Assembly: GCA_027011225.1 (NCBI GenBank)
Contig: JALVAK010000143.1
Coordinates: 1-57,941 of the forward strand
DNA from: Nautiliaceae bacterium
GTDB lineage: Bacteria > Campylobacterota > Campylobacteria > Campylobacterales > Nautiliaceae
DNA: 57,941 bases
Direction of reading: 5' to 3'
In this document: in pieces, positions 1 through 9,526 of the stretch
Numbering within the stretch: the first letter of the stretch is position 1
Layout: every line of letters begins with the position of its first letter
The notes under the pieces: model-generated
Told to the model about the DNA's origin: nothing
What the model saw: the letters and a program-made list of their open reading frames with translations, nothing else
Database searches by the model: none
Translations under genes and position numbers: made by a program

Positions 1-1197
1 CTCATTTTTAAATTTTTCTTTAAAATCAATTCCAAACTTCTCTTCAAATCTTTTAATATCAAAACTAAAATTTGCCATCATCTCCATTATAATATATTTT
101 CTAATTTTATCTTCTTCATTTAGTATAACACCTCTAAATACAGGAAGCTTTCCTTCATCTATTGCTTTTTCATAATTTTTTAAATCTTTATAATTTTGAA
201 AATACGCATCATCAGTCTCACTTATAGAAGTTAGCCCAATTCCTATTAAATCAGCCCCACCTTTTGTAGTATATCCTTGGAAGTTTCTATGAAGCTCACC
301 TTTTTCAATAGCTCTAAATAGCTCATCTTCTGGCTTTGCAAAATGGTCCATACCTATCATTTTATAACCATTATTTTCAAAAAAATCTATTGTATATTTA
401 AAAATTTTAAGTTTTTCTTCAGGAAGAGGAAGAGTAGTCTCATCAATTTTTCTCATTCCTTTTTTAAGCCAAGGTACATGAGCATAATTAAACACTGCTA
501 CTCTATCTGGGTCAAGCTCTTTTACTAAGTCTAAAGTTTTTTTAAATGTCTCTAAACTTTGATAAGGAAGCCCATATATTAAATCTATATTTATCGAATT
601 AATCCCAGCACTTCTTGCAATATCTACTGCCTCTTTTGTCAAGTCAAATGGCTGAATTCTATTTACAGCTATTTGTGTTGCTTCATTAAAATCTTGCACT
701 CCAAAACTAATTCTATTAACTCCATATTTTTTCATTACATCCATATGCTTTTTAGAAAAAAATCTTGGGTCAATCTCTACACTAATTTCTGCATCACTCT
801 CAAAATTTTTAAAATATGAATAAATTAGCTCATAAACTTCTTCTAATTCCTCTGGAGTAAAAAACGTAGGAGTTCCCCCACCAAAGTGAAGTTGTCTTAC
901 AAGTCTATTTGTATCAAGATATTTAGATAAAATTTCAAGCTCTTTTTTTAAATAATCAATATATCTTCTTCTTTTATCGGCTTTGCTTGTATAAACTACA
1001 TTACATCCGCAAAAATAACATGCACTTCTGCAAAAAGGTAAATGAAAATATAAACTTAAACGTTTTTTTGAATTTTGTAAAAAAGGAATAATATCTTCAG
1101 GTGTTAAATCTTTAAATTCAACAGCTGTAGGATATGATGTATATCTTGGTGCATGACGAGAAAATTTTGCTAGTTTTTTAAAATCAATTTGACTCAT
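1..1197 (-). CDS. hemN: Oxygen-independent coproporphyrinogen III oxidase (3' end cut by window)
   Basis: Radical-SAM enzyme converting coproporphyrinogen III to protoporphyrinogen IX without oxygen, in the cytoplasm. The reverse strand is open from an ATG at 1197 to the window edge (399 codons, C-terminus missing). The radical-SAM signature reads HLPFCRSACYFCGC, i.e. CxxxCxxC plus the extra Cys typical of HemN, about 55 residues in, and the N-terminus (SRHAPRYTSYPTA) is also HemN-like. It lies 8 nt downstream of hemC and is the last visible member of the haem operon, which fits an anaerobe or microaerobe. The only other possibility is a HemW-like paralogue, but HemW lacks this N-terminus. 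Confidence 0.93.
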   Translation of the reverse strand, partial: MSQIDFKKLAKFSRHAPRYTSYPTAVEFKDLTPEDIIPFLQNSKKRLSLYFHLPFCRSACYFCGCNVVYTSKADKRRRYIDYLKKELEILSKYLDTNRLVRQLHFGGGTPTFFTPEELEEVYELIYSYFKNFESDAEISVEIDPRFFSKKHMDVMKKYGVNRISFGVQDFNEATQIAVNRIQPFDLTKEAVDIARSAGINSINIDLIYGLPYQSLETFKKTLDLVKELDPDRVAVFNYAHVPWLKKGMRKIDETTLPLPEEKLKIFKYTIDFFENNGYKMIGMDHFAKPEDELFRAIEKGELHRNFQGYTTKGGADLIGIGLTSISETDDAYFQNYKDLKNYEKAIDEGKLPVFRGVILNEEDKIRKYIIMEMMANFSFDIKRFEEKFGIDFKEKFKNE

Positions 1198-1205
1198 AAT
1201 ATGCC

Positions 1206-2081
1206 TTATTTAAATTCTCTTGCAAATTCTCTACCAGCATTTTGCCACTCATCAAAAGGTACAAGAAACTCTTTTTTTATAAGTTTATCATCTTTCATAA
1301 GCGCAGCTTTAATTTTTATAGAATCATCTACCATAATTTTTGCATTCACTCCAACAGGTGCATGACATCCAAGATTTAGCTCATCTACAAAGTCTCTTTC
1401 AATTGTTACTTCTACTTGAGTCCATAAGTCATTAAGAGGTTTTACGGCATTAATTACCGCTTCATCTTTAATAGTCTCAATACCTAAAGCACCTTGTCCC
1501 ATAGCTGGCACAATAATATCTGTATCAATAACTTCGTAATATTTTACTTCTTTTAATAAACCAAGCCTTTTTACTCCAGCATAAGCTAGAATAATCGCAT
1601 CAAATTTACCTTCTTTAAGCTTTCTAATTCTTGTATCAACATTTCCTCTCAAATCAGTTATAACTAAATCATCTCTAAATGCTTTTAGCTGCATTGCACG
1701 TCTTATTGAGCTTGTACCTACTACCGCATTATGAGGAAGCTCTGCTAATGTCTCAAACGTTTCTGATAAAAATACATCTTCTACCGCTTCTCTTTTTGGA
1801 ATTGCAGCAAGAGTGAAGTGCTCTTTATCATAATCAGTTGGAAAATCTTTTAGTGAATGCACTGCAATTTGGGCTTCTCCTTTTAGAAGTGCTTCTTCTA
1901 CTTCTTTTATAAAAAGCCCTTTTCCGCCAATTTCAGCAAGAGGTTTGTCAAGTATTTTATCTCCTGTTGTAGTTACTATTTTAAGCTCAACCTCATGTCC
2001 AAGCTTTTCAAGTCTTTTTTTAACCCACTCAGCCTGCCATAAAGCAAGTTTACTACCACGAGTTGCGATTGTTAGTTTCAT
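1206..2081 (-). CDS. hemC: Porphobilinogen deaminase (hydroxymethylbilane synthase)
   Basis: Polymerises four porphobilinogens to hydroxymethylbilane. The 291-residue length is normal for the family. The N-terminus (IATRGSKLALWQAEWV) and the HSLKDFPT and GTSSIRR blocks are diagnostic. The cysteine that carries the dipyrromethane cofactor is Cys239 in LNLGCHAPVGV; the usual following residues are Q-V/I-P, so CHAP is a small local variant. It lies between hemB (31 nt upstream) and hemN (8 nt downstream) on the same strand, so it is almost certainly co-transcribed with them. Confidence 0.97.
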   Translation of the reverse strand: MKLTIATRGSKLALWQAEWVKKRLEKLGHEVELKIVTTTGDKILDKPLAEIGGKGLFIKEVEEALLKGEAQIAVHSLKDFPTDYDKEHFTLAAIPKREAVEDVFLSETFETLAELPHNAVVGTSSIRRAMQLKAFRDDLVITDLRGNVDTRIRKLKEGKFDAIILAYAGVKRLGLLKEVKYYEVIDTDIIVPAMGQGALGIETIKDEAVINAVKPLNDLWTQVEVTIERDFVDELNLGCHAPVGVNAKIMVDDSIKIKAALMKDDKLIKKEFLVPFDEWQNAGREFAREFK

Positions 2082-2112
2082 TTAAACCCTTTTTTATTTT
2101 AATTATACCAAA

Positions 2113-3090
2113 CTATAAAAGTTTTGCGGCATCTTTGCTGTGATAACTAATTATCATATCAGCACCTGCTCTTTTAAATGATGTTAAAATCTCCATCATT
2201 AAACTCTCATAATTCATCCAGCCGTTAAGACTTGCTGCTTTTACCATTGAATATTCACCACTTACATTATAAACACAAAGTGGTTTTAGAGTATTTTCTT
2301 TTATGGTTTTAATTATATCCATAAATGCAAGAGCTGGTTTTACCATTAAAATATCAGCACCCTCAGCTTCATCTATAAGACTCTCAAGCAATGCTTCTCT
2401 AGAATTTGCTATATCCATTTGATAGGTTTTTCTATCTTTTGGTAAATATTCATTTGCAACAGGTGCGCTCTCAGCCGCATCTCTAAATGGACCATAAAAG
2501 CTTGATGCAAACTTTGTAGAATAGCTCATAATTGGAATATGAGAAAATCCATTGCTATCAAGTGCATCTCTTAGAGTAGCTATAATCCCATCCATCATTC
2601 CACTTGGAGCTATCATATCAGCCCCGGCTTTTGCGTGAATTAGCGCTTGTTTTGCACTAATTTCAAGCGTAGCTTCATTATCAACAGTTTTTAGTTTTGG
2701 ATTTATAATTCCGCAATGTCCATGGTCTGTAAACTCACAAAAACAAAGGTCTGTAATAATTGCTATCTTATCCCCAAAAGCCTCTTTTGCTCTTCTTACG
2801 CTTCTTGCAATTAGCCCTTCTTCATCAAGAGCATCACTTCCACAAGAATCTTTTAGTTTTGGAATACCAAAAAGTATAACAGCTTTTATTCCTAAATCAA
2901 TACACTCAGCTATTTCATCTAAAAATTCTCTCTCTCCATATTGATAAATCCCAGGCATACTTTTTATTTCATTTTTACCTTTAAGACCCTCTTTTATAAA
3001 TACAGGCATTATTAAATCATTTTTTGTAACATAATTTTCTCTTACTAAATCTCTTATATTGCTATTTAGTCTAAGTCTTCTTAAATTCAT
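2113..3090 (-). CDS. hemB: Delta-aminolevulinic acid dehydratase (porphobilinogen synthase)
   Basis: Condenses two 5-aminolevulinates to porphobilinogen; 325 residues. I start it at the ATG at 3090, which has a good AAGGAG seven bases before it; the frame is open a further 12 codons upstream but that part overlaps hemE and has no ribosome site. The zinc-type cysteine triad is present (C116, C118, C126 in DLCFCEFTDHGHCG), so this is a Zn-dependent rather than a Mg-only enzyme. Active-site lysines are K193 (SYSTKFASSFYGPFRDA) and K251 (MVKPALAFMDI). The start follows the hemE stop by one base. Confidence 0.97.
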   Translation of the reverse strand: MNLRRLRLNSNIRDLVRENYVTKNDLIMPVFIKEGLKGKNEIKSMPGIYQYGEREFLDEIAECIDLGIKAVILFGIPKLKDSCGSDALDEEGLIARSVRRAKEAFGDKIAIITDLCFCEFTDHGHCGIINPKLKTVDNEATLEISAKQALIHAKAGADMIAPSGMMDGIIATLRDALDSNGFSHIPIMSYSTKFASSFYGPFRDAAESAPVANEYLPKDRKTYQMDIANSREALLESLIDEAEGADILMVKPALAFMDIIKTIKENTLKPLCVYNVSGEYSMVKAASLNGWMNYESLMMEILTSFKRAGADMIISYHSKDAAKLL

Positions 3091-3091
3091 C

Positions 3092-4117
3092 TTATCTCCT
3101 TGTAACTTCCTTACATAAATCCACAAAATATTTAGCGTTTTCTACTGGTACATCAGGTAAAATTCCATGCCCTAAATTAAATATGTGCCTATGCCCTTTC
3201 ATAATTTCAGCTATTTTAATAACTGCTTCTTTTGTAGCCTCTTTAGAATATAATCTTGTTGGGTCCATATTGCCTTGGAGAGTATAATTATCTTTAAAAA
3301 TACCTAAAGCATACTCCATTGGTGTATTCCAATCAACTCCTAACACATCAAACTCTCCATCCATATCACTCATATAAAGCCCAACACCTTTTGAAAATAA
3401 AATAACAGGAATATTTTTGTAATTTTGTTTAATATTTCTTGCTATCTCTTTCATATATTCCCAAGAAAACTCAAAAAATTTCTCTCTCTCAAGTGCTCCA
3501 CCCCAACTATCAAATACCATAACAGCATCAGCACCAGCTTCAATTTGTTTAGATAGATATTTTATAGTCTGATTTGTAACTTTATTTAATAATTTATGAA
3601 GCAGTTTTGGATTTGTATAAACCATCTTTTTAATTTTTGCATATTGTTTAGAGCCTCTTCCTTCTACCATATATGTAGAAACAGTCCAAGGAGAACCACT
3701 AAATCCAATTAAAGCTTTAGATTCTGGCAAATCTTTTTTAATAAGTTTAATTCCCTCATATACATAAGAAATTTTCTTATATGCGTTATCATCAAGCTCC
3801 TCTATATCTTTTTCATCATTTATTGTCTTATCAAAAACAGGACCAACTCCTTTTTCAAATCTAAGCGGAAGTCCCATTTCCATTGGAAGATTAAGTATAT
3901 CACTAAAAAGAATTGCAGCATCTACATCAAGTCTTCTTACTGGTTGAAGTGTAATTTCGGCAACAATCTCAGGATTTCTTGTCATATCAAGAAAATTACC
4001 AACTTTGCGTCTCACTTCCATATATTCTGGCAAATATCTTCCAGCTTGTCTCATCATCCATACAGGCGTATAAGGCGTACTTTTACCAAAACAAGCATCA
4101 ACAAAAATCTTTCCCAT
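3092..4117 (-). CDS. hemE: Uroporphyrinogen III decarboxylase
   Basis: Removes four acetate carboxyls from uroporphyrinogen III to give coproporphyrinogen III; cytoplasmic. It has 341 residues, the family norm. The signature [15 protein letters not shown] lies about 18 residues in, and FSDIL (catalytic Asp) and a C-terminal [11 protein letters not shown] are also present. It sits between hemA (53 nt upstream) and hemB (1 nt downstream). A clear AAAGGAAT precedes the ATG at 4117. Confidence 0.97.
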   Translation of the reverse strand: MGKIFVDACFGKSTPYTPVWMMRQAGRYLPEYMEVRRKVGNFLDMTRNPEIVAEITLQPVRRLDVDAAILFSDILNLPMEMGLPLRFEKGVGPVFDKTINDEKDIEELDDNAYKKISYVYEGIKLIKKDLPESKALIGFSGSPWTVSTYMVEGRGSKQYAKIKKMVYTNPKLLHKLLNKVTNQTIKYLSKQIEAGADAVMVFDSWGGALEREKFFEFSWEYMKEIARNIKQNYKNIPVILFSKGVGLYMSDMDGEFDVLGVDWNTPMEYALGIFKDNYTLQGNMDPTRLYSKEATKEAVIKIAEIMKGHRHIFNLGHGILPDVPVENAKYFVDLCKEVTRR

Positions 4118-4170
4118 ATTAATTCCTTTTATTAAAATTCAAAATCATCCTCATACACTCATCTACCAAT

Positions 4171-5430
4171 TTACTTAAAAATACCTTTTTCCATATGATA
4201 TTCGCACTTATTCATATCCATTTTAAGCTCATTCTCCCCAAATAATCTTCTTATAACTGATACAAAAATATCAACTTCTGCACTATCTGCCATTTTTCTA
4301 AGAGTCATATTTGGATGATGCAAAAATCTTTTAAACGCATTATGAAGCACTTTTTCCACTTCTTCTTCAAGCTCTGCTGGAATATAATGTTTTTTTACTG
4401 CATTTTTTAAAGCTCTTTTTGCACATTCATGAGCTTTATCTTGTAAAAATTTAATAACTGGCTCAACAGATACTGATTGAAGATATTTTTCAAACTCTTT
4501 TACACATTTTTTAATAACTTCATTTGCAATTTCTACTTCTTTTTTTCTTTTTTCTAAATTCTTCTCACTTATCTCTTTTAAATCATCCACTTTTATAATT
4601 TTTATATTTTCATCTTCAATATCTTCAATATCGCTAGGAATTGCTAAATCAAACCAAAGTCTTTTAAAATTCCTAGGTTTAATAAAGTCTTTTTTTATAA
4701 CAGCACAAGGAGCAGATGTTGCAGAAAAAAGTAGTCTATAATTATTAATAAGTTTTGGTAAAGCATCTAGAGGATGAACATCAATATTAACTTCATCTCC
4801 TAGCTCCTCTTTTAGAGCAATTGCATTTTCAATAGTTCTATTTACTAAAATTATATTTACACCATCTTTTATTAAATTTTTACAAACAATTCTAGCTGTA
4901 TCACCAACACCAACCACCACGGCAGAATATCCGCTCAAATCTCCTAATTCTTCTTTTGCTTTTCTTACAGCAATACTTGCTACGCTTACAGGCTCAGATG
5001 AGATTTGAGTTTGATTTCTAATTTTTTTAGCACATTTAAAAGAAAAATGTATAAGTCTTGTTAAATCTTTGCCTATAAAATGCTTCTCATAAGCTTCCAT
5101 AAAAGCTTCTTTTAGCTGTCCTGTAATTTGAGTCTCTCCTACTACCATAGAATCAAGAGAAGCTGCTACTTTAAATATATGCTCAACTGCATCCATTCCT
5201 TCATAAAGCTCTGCTTTTAAAAACTCTTTTGGAGAGACTACCTTATAAAACACTTTATCATAAAGCTCATTTAAATCTCTTTTTTTATTAAAAATTACTT
5301 CAATTCTATTACATGTTTGAAGATATAACACTTCTTTAAACTCAGCAAAATCTTCTAATTTCAAATCTGAGAGCTTACTTCTAAGCACAACATCTGAATT
5401 TCTATAGTTAAAACTTATTACAAAATACAT
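4171..5430 (-). CDS. hemA: Glutamyl-tRNA reductase
   Basis: First committed step of C5-pathway haem synthesis: NADPH reduction of Glu-tRNA to glutamate-1-semialdehyde. It has 419 residues. The catalytic Cys40 lies in LQTCNRIEVIF; GETQITGQLKEAF is the substrate-binding signature; VVVGVGDTARIV is the NADPH Rossmann segment; the C-terminus is the usual helical dimerisation domain. The start follows the PhnA-like gene by 2 nt. The partner hemL and hemD are not in this window. Confidence 0.96.
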   Translation of the reverse strand: MYFVISFNYRNSDVVLRSKLSDLKLEDFAEFKEVLYLQTCNRIEVIFNKKRDLNELYDKVFYKVVSPKEFLKAELYEGMDAVEHIFKVAASLDSMVVGETQITGQLKEAFMEAYEKHFIGKDLTRLIHFSFKCAKKIRNQTQISSEPVSVASIAVRKAKEELGDLSGYSAVVVGVGDTARIVCKNLIKDGVNIILVNRTIENAIALKEELGDEVNIDVHPLDALPKLINNYRLLFSATSAPCAVIKKDFIKPRNFKRLWFDLAIPSDIEDIEDENIKIIKVDDLKEISEKNLEKRKKEVEIANEVIKKCVKEFEKYLQSVSVEPVIKFLQDKAHECAKRALKNAVKKHYIPAELEEEVEKVLHNAFKRFLHHPNMTLRKMADSAEVDIFVSVIRRLFGENELKMDMNKCEYHMEKGIFK

Positions 5431-5432
5431 TA

Positions 5433-5903
5433 TTACACCTTTTTAATAAACTCCGTTTTAATATAAATATTTTTTGCCAAAATATGTCCAGGAGTATCTC
5501 CAAGGCGTATATTTTTAAAAACTTCTCCTCTTTTAATTGTACTTCCACCTTTTACATTCAAATCTTTAATCACCATCACACTATCGCCATTTTTTAAAAC
5601 ATTCCCATATGCATCTTTTTTAATTTCAACCTCAGCATTTGCCCACGCTTCTTCTTCAGGCTCTAAATACATCATATCAAGCAAATCAGCCCTTCCAAGC
5701 TCTTTTAAAAGTCTATATGTCAAAACTTTTACAGCACTCTTTTCACTCCACATAGCATCATTTAAACATTGAAAATGATTTTCATCTAAATTGCCGCTTT
5801 CTATTTGAGATTTACAATTTTTGCATAAATTTACATACTCATCTTTTGGCTCTACTTTAAAAGCAGTTACACTCTCTTCACTTCCACATAATTCACAAAT
5901 CAT
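5433..5903 (-). CDS. PhnA/YjdM-like zinc-ribbon protein
   Basis: A 156-residue protein with an N-terminal zinc ribbon (C3, C6, C27, C30) and a C-terminal PhnA (YjdM) type beta domain containing LKNGDSVMVIKDLNVKGG. The family name comes from a phosphonate operon, but its members are not phosphonate hydrolases and the function is unknown. The ATG overlaps the ccsBA stop (ATGA), and hemA starts 2 nt later, so it is locked between cytochrome c assembly and haem synthesis. A metal- or haem-linked role is only a guess from position. Confidence 0.8.
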   Translation of the reverse strand: MICELCGSEESVTAFKVEPKDEYVNLCKNCKSQIESGNLDENHFQCLNDAMWSEKSAVKVLTYRLLKELGRADLLDMMYLEPEEEAWANAEVEIKKDAYGNVLKNGDSVMVIKDLNVKGGSTIKRGEVFKNIRLGDTPGHILAKNIYIKTEFIKKV

Positions 5904-8416
5904 TGTTTCTCCTTATATTCTGGATGATAATCGTTATTTTGATTATTTTCACTAAATTCAACAGGTTTACTTATCTTTTGCATAATCCCCATTACTAAAC
6001 TAACAAGCACTACACCAAACCAAGCTCCCATTCCAAAAAACAGGATATAAACCCAAGTATACCCATCAGCTACACCTTGACCATAACTATGAAGCCCTTG
6101 CGCAATATAGAAATTTACTCCAAAGTATGTCATTAAAATGAAAAAGAAGCTCAAAAACGCAAGTAAAGAGAAAATAAATTCTCCTCTCATCTTTGGAATC
6201 ATTTTAGTATGAATTACAATTGCATAAACTACCATACTAATTAAACTCCAAGTCTCTTTTGGGTCCCATGACCAATATCTACCCCAAGATTCATTTGCCC
6301 AAACACCACCTAGAAATGTTCCAATACTAAGAAGTGCTAACCCTATATATAAAGCAATGTAAATAATATTATTTAATTGTTTAATTTGAAAATCTAACTC
6401 TCTTTTTAGATATTTTTTAATTGCAAAAAGAATTAAATTAAGAAATCCTAGCATTCCACCAACTGCTAAAAATCCATAACTTGAAGTAATTACAGCCACA
6501 TGCACTAAGAGCCAATATGATTTAAGTACTGGTACTAAGTTAGTAATTTGTGGGTCAATATTATTTAAATGTGCAACCATCATAAACATACCAGCTACAA
6601 AAAACCCTGCACCAAATGCAAGCATTGAGCGTCTAAAGAAAATAAGCGATGCAAATGCAGCACCCCATGCTATAAAAATAATAGACTCATATGCATCAGA
6701 CCAAGGAGCATGACCTGCAACATACCATCTAAGTATCATATTAGCTGTATGAAGTAAAAATGCAATCCACCCAAGAGCTACTATTATACGCTCTATATTT
6801 TTATATCTTTTAAGTTTTAATATCTCAATAAATCCTAAAATAATTGCAATTAATCCAATTGTTGTATAAAGCCCTATTAATTTTGGAAAAATTTGAAGTC
6901 TATTATAAGTTACTTCCCATTTAATTCTGCTTTTGCTTGGTAAAATCTCTGCGCTATAAGTTTTTTGCAATTCATAAATTTTCTCTCTTGCATCATGTAC
7001 TTTTTTAACATCATAAGATTTTATCCCAAATGCAAGATTTTTAAATAAATTAAAATAAAAATTTGCATCCATTGGGCTCATAAGCCCCATTTTTACAGCT
7101 TGCTCAAGCTCTGGCAGAGAAAACCATTTATAATTCATTCTTTTTGCTTTTGGAGTTGGAAACATATGAAAAATTGATGCAGTATAAATTGTATAAGCTA
7201 CATATATTCTCTCATTAAGTTTTAAAAATTCTCTTTGAACTTTATTTCTATCTTTATCAGGGGTATGAAGAGCATTATTTATCTCTTTTTGAAATTTTAA
7301 ATTACCATTTGCATCAAAAAATGCATTATATGGAGCATATTTTCCTTCAATTCCAAGCATTTTACGAATTGCAGGATGTCCTACATAAATTAATGGAAGC
7401 TTTTGAAATTCACTTGGATATGCAACCATTCCAGCTACTATTTGATTATAATTCATTCCAAGTAATTTTGATTTTTTGCTCATTTTATGAACTACATCTA
7501 AATCCAATGTATCCATAGGCTCAATTCTTCCTCTATTTTGCACTAATACTAAAGCCCATTCATTTGCAACATCTTTTGATTTTTTAATATATTCATTTAA
7601 ATCAAATGCATTTAAGTTATAAGAAGTTGCAATAAGTAAAATTAATCCAAAAAGCCCGCTTTGTTTAAGTTTTTTAATTGTTAACATAAACCTAGATTTT
7701 TTATATAACATACTCCATAAAAATCCTATAGCTAAAAGTAAATATCCTAAATATGTAATATACATACCTGGGTCATGGTTAACTGAGAGAATACTACCTT
7801 GCTCATCCATATCATAACTTGCTTGATAAAATCTATAACCTTTATAAACTAAAATATGATTCATATAAATGTGGTATTGAAAACTTTTATTGCCATCTAT
7901 AATAGTTACATAACTATCATAACTACTTGGTTGCATACTTCCTGGATATTTATGCATCACAAATCTATCAAGTTTTACTTTAAATCCAAGCTTTTTAGGA
8001 TATACATCAGCTGGATTAGATTTAGATTTTTCTACCATTATAAAATCTTTAACCTCTCCATTTCTTAAATGAAGCTGTCCTTCATATCCAAAATATCTAG
8101 TAATTGCAGCTCCAATTAAGATAACTATAATTGAGATATGAAGTAAAAAAATAGGAGGTTTTTTATAAGTTTTATATCTAAACATCACTCCTATTAAATT
8201 AATACCTAAAAGCCATAATAATGCTTCAAACCACTTTGTTTCATATACATATTTCCAAGCATCACTCATACTAAAAGTATGTTTTATACCCATAGAATCT
8301 ACATAAAATCCAAGAGTAGCCCAAATCATAGCAGCTAAAAAAATTAAAGATAAAATTACTGCCATCTCCAAAGAAAAGAAAAAATTATATATTTTTCTTA
8401 AATAAGAACTATTCAT
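5900..8416 (-). CDS. ccsBA: Fused cytochrome c synthase CcsBA (ResB-CcsA fusion, System II)
   Basis: Integral membrane haem exporter and ligase that attaches haem to CxxCH motifs of apocytochromes outside the membrane. It has 838 residues. The N-terminal third is ResB/CcsB-like (membrane segments, a periplasmic domain, LHLRNGEVKDF). The C-terminal part is CcsA-like, with the WWD haem-binding motif WGRYWSWDPKETWSLI at about residue 710, flanking histidines (RWYVAGHAPWSDA, LHSYGQGVADGY) and multiple helices. It overlaps the upstream thioredoxin and the downstream PhnA-like gene by 4 nt each. The many c-type cytochromes in the window are its expected clients. Length is at the short end for CcsBA. 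Confidence 0.95.
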   Translation of the reverse strand: MNSSYLRKIYNFFFSLEMAVILSLIFLAAMIWATLGFYVDSMGIKHTFSMSDAWKYVYETKWFEALLWLLGINLIGVMFRYKTYKKPPIFLLHISIIVILIGAAITRYFGYEGQLHLRNGEVKDFIMVEKSKSNPADVYPKKLGFKVKLDRFVMHKYPGSMQPSSYDSYVTIIDGNKSFQYHIYMNHILVYKGYRFYQASYDMDEQGSILSVNHDPGMYITYLGYLLLAIGFLWSMLYKKSRFMLTIKKLKQSGLFGLILLIATSYNLNAFDLNEYIKKSKDVANEWALVLVQNRGRIEPMDTLDLDVVHKMSKKSKLLGMNYNQIVAGMVAYPSEFQKLPLIYVGHPAIRKMLGIEGKYAPYNAFFDANGNLKFQKEINNALHTPDKDRNKVQREFLKLNERIYVAYTIYTASIFHMFPTPKAKRMNYKWFSLPELEQAVKMGLMSPMDANFYFNLFKNLAFGIKSYDVKKVHDAREKIYELQKTYSAEILPSKSRIKWEVTYNRLQIFPKLIGLYTTIGLIAIILGFIEILKLKRYKNIERIIVALGWIAFLLHTANMILRWYVAGHAPWSDAYESIIFIAWGAAFASLIFFRRSMLAFGAGFFVAGMFMMVAHLNNIDPQITNLVPVLKSYWLLVHVAVITSSYGFLAVGGMLGFLNLILFAIKKYLKRELDFQIKQLNNIIYIALYIGLALLSIGTFLGGVWANESWGRYWSWDPKETWSLISMVVYAIVIHTKMIPKMRGEFIFSLLAFLSFFFILMTYFGVNFYIAQGLHSYGQGVADGYTWVYILFFGMGAWFGVVLVSLVMGIMQKISKPVEFSENNQNNDYHPEYKEKQ

Positions 8417-8835
8417 TTATTGCCTTTATATCTCTTTTCTATCTCTTGCAAAGCTTTTAAGAAAACTTCAGGAGGTCTTGCTCCATATATTGCACTAAAA
8501 AGCTCTCCATTTGGTTTTATAAATAAAATTGTAGGAGTTGAGCCTTGAAAATAATTTTGAACTTCAACTGGAAGGTTATCTTTATCTGCTAAATAAAAAA
8601 CTGGTACAAAATGAGAATTTATATAATTTGCCACTTTATCATTTGTGTATACATGAGTAGCTAAATATCTGCATGGAGGACAATGAGACAAAGATACATC
8701 CACCATAATTAACTTATTCTCTTTTTTAGCAATCGATTTTGCAGTATCGTAGCTAATAGCCCAATTAACTTTACCGCTCCAATCAAATGAAAATGCAAAC
8801 ACTACCCCTAATATAAAAAATAAAAATTTCTTCAT
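8413..8835 (-). CDS. Periplasmic thioredoxin-fold protein with CPPC active site
   Basis: A 140-residue protein with a cleavable signal peptide (MKKFLFFILGVVFAFS) and a thioredoxin fold carrying C52-P-P-C55 and a cis-proline segment (GSTPTILFIKPNGEL). Proteins of this kind reduce apocytochrome CxxCH cysteines before haem ligation. Its 4-nt overlap with ccsBA supports that role (CcsX/ResA-like), and the membrane electron donor could be the CcdA at 23978-24673. It is the first gene of the haem/cytochrome operon; a TAAAAT-type -10 lies about 20 nt upstream. An alternative is a DsbD-C-like or SoxW-type thioredoxin. Confidence 0.85.
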   Translation of the reverse strand: MKKFLFFILGVVFAFSFDWSGKVNWAISYDTAKSIAKKENKLIMVDVSLSHCPPCRYLATHVYTNDKVANYINSHFVPVFYLADKDNLPVEVQNYFQGSTPTILFIKPNGELFSAIYGARPPEVFLKALQEIEKRYKGNK

Positions 8836-8911
8836 ATCTAACCTTTTTTTGTGTATTTTAACATAAATTTAATATTACTTTTACACTAATGAAGAAAAAA
8901 AGAAGAAATAA

Positions 8912-9472
8912 TTATTCTTGAGATAAAGCTTCTAAAAGATTTGGGTGAGCAAAATGTGTCATAGTTTTATCATTATGACATCTAACACAGCTAACATCTT
9001 CTCCTGCTTTTTTAGGCTCCCAATAATATTTTTCATGAATTTGTTTAATATTTTCACTAAGCCCTATTGCACGCTCAGGCTCTTTTATACCCTCATGACA
9101 ATGTAAACACGCACTATCATATACATAATTTTCCATTTCATTAAAGTTTTCTTTAAAATCAACCATCTTTTTAAGACCAATATGAGCTAGAAAGTCTCTA
9201 GTACCACTAATACCTTTCATTACTAAATAACCAGCTAATGAATTATGAGGTAAATGACAATCGGTACAATGATGAGCCGCAAATCCTTGAGGGTTGTTTC
9301 CTCCATGCACACTATATTTAAAAGTCTCTCCCATTGGTTTCATTTCATGACAGCTCATACAAAATTCTGGCGTACCTGTTTTATCAACTGCAACTGCTGC
9401 AATATATGAAATACCAAGACCAATAATTACACCGCAAATAAGTGAGCCCCACAATACTTTTTTATTTGCCAT
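8912..9472 (-). CDS. Tetrahaem NapC/NrfH-family quinol dehydrogenase
   Basis: A 186-residue protein with one N-terminal signal anchor (residues 7-30) and a periplasmic domain with four haem motifs: CMSCH (38-42), CTDCH (69-73), CLHCH (122-126), CVRCH (162-166). CMSCHEMKPM resembles the Met-ligated first haem of NrfH. The family oxidises menaquinol and passes electrons to periplasmic oxidoreductases. The nap cluster carries no napC (NapGH serve NapA), so the likely partner is the octahaem Hao at 21032 (HaoC role) or another reductase outside the window; that pairing is inferred. It sits alone between the cytochrome-assembly operon and the mod/two-component operon. The ribosome site is AAGGTAAGGT. 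Confidence 0.9.
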   Translation of the reverse strand: MANKKVLWGSLICGVIIGLGISYIAAVAVDKTGTPEFCMSCHEMKPMGETFKYSVHGGNNPQGFAAHHCTDCHLPHNSLAGYLVMKGISGTRDFLAHIGLKKMVDFKENFNEMENYVYDSACLHCHEGIKEPERAIGLSENIKQIHEKYYWEPKKAGEDVSCVRCHNDKTMTHFAHPNLLEALSQE

Positions 9473-9492
9473 ACCTTACCTTTTTTGATTTG

Positions 9493-9498
9493 ATTATA
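9493..9498 (-). promoter_or_regulatory. Candidate -10 box for the tetrahaem cytochrome gene
   Basis: The reverse strand reads TATAAT here, placing a start of transcription about 14 nt before the cytochrome ATG at 9472. No good -35 at 17 nt; many Campylobacterota promoters have only AT-rich sequence there. Confidence 0.4.
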
Positions 9499-9526
9499 AG
9501 TAAAATTAGTGCTTAAAAAGTGCTTT

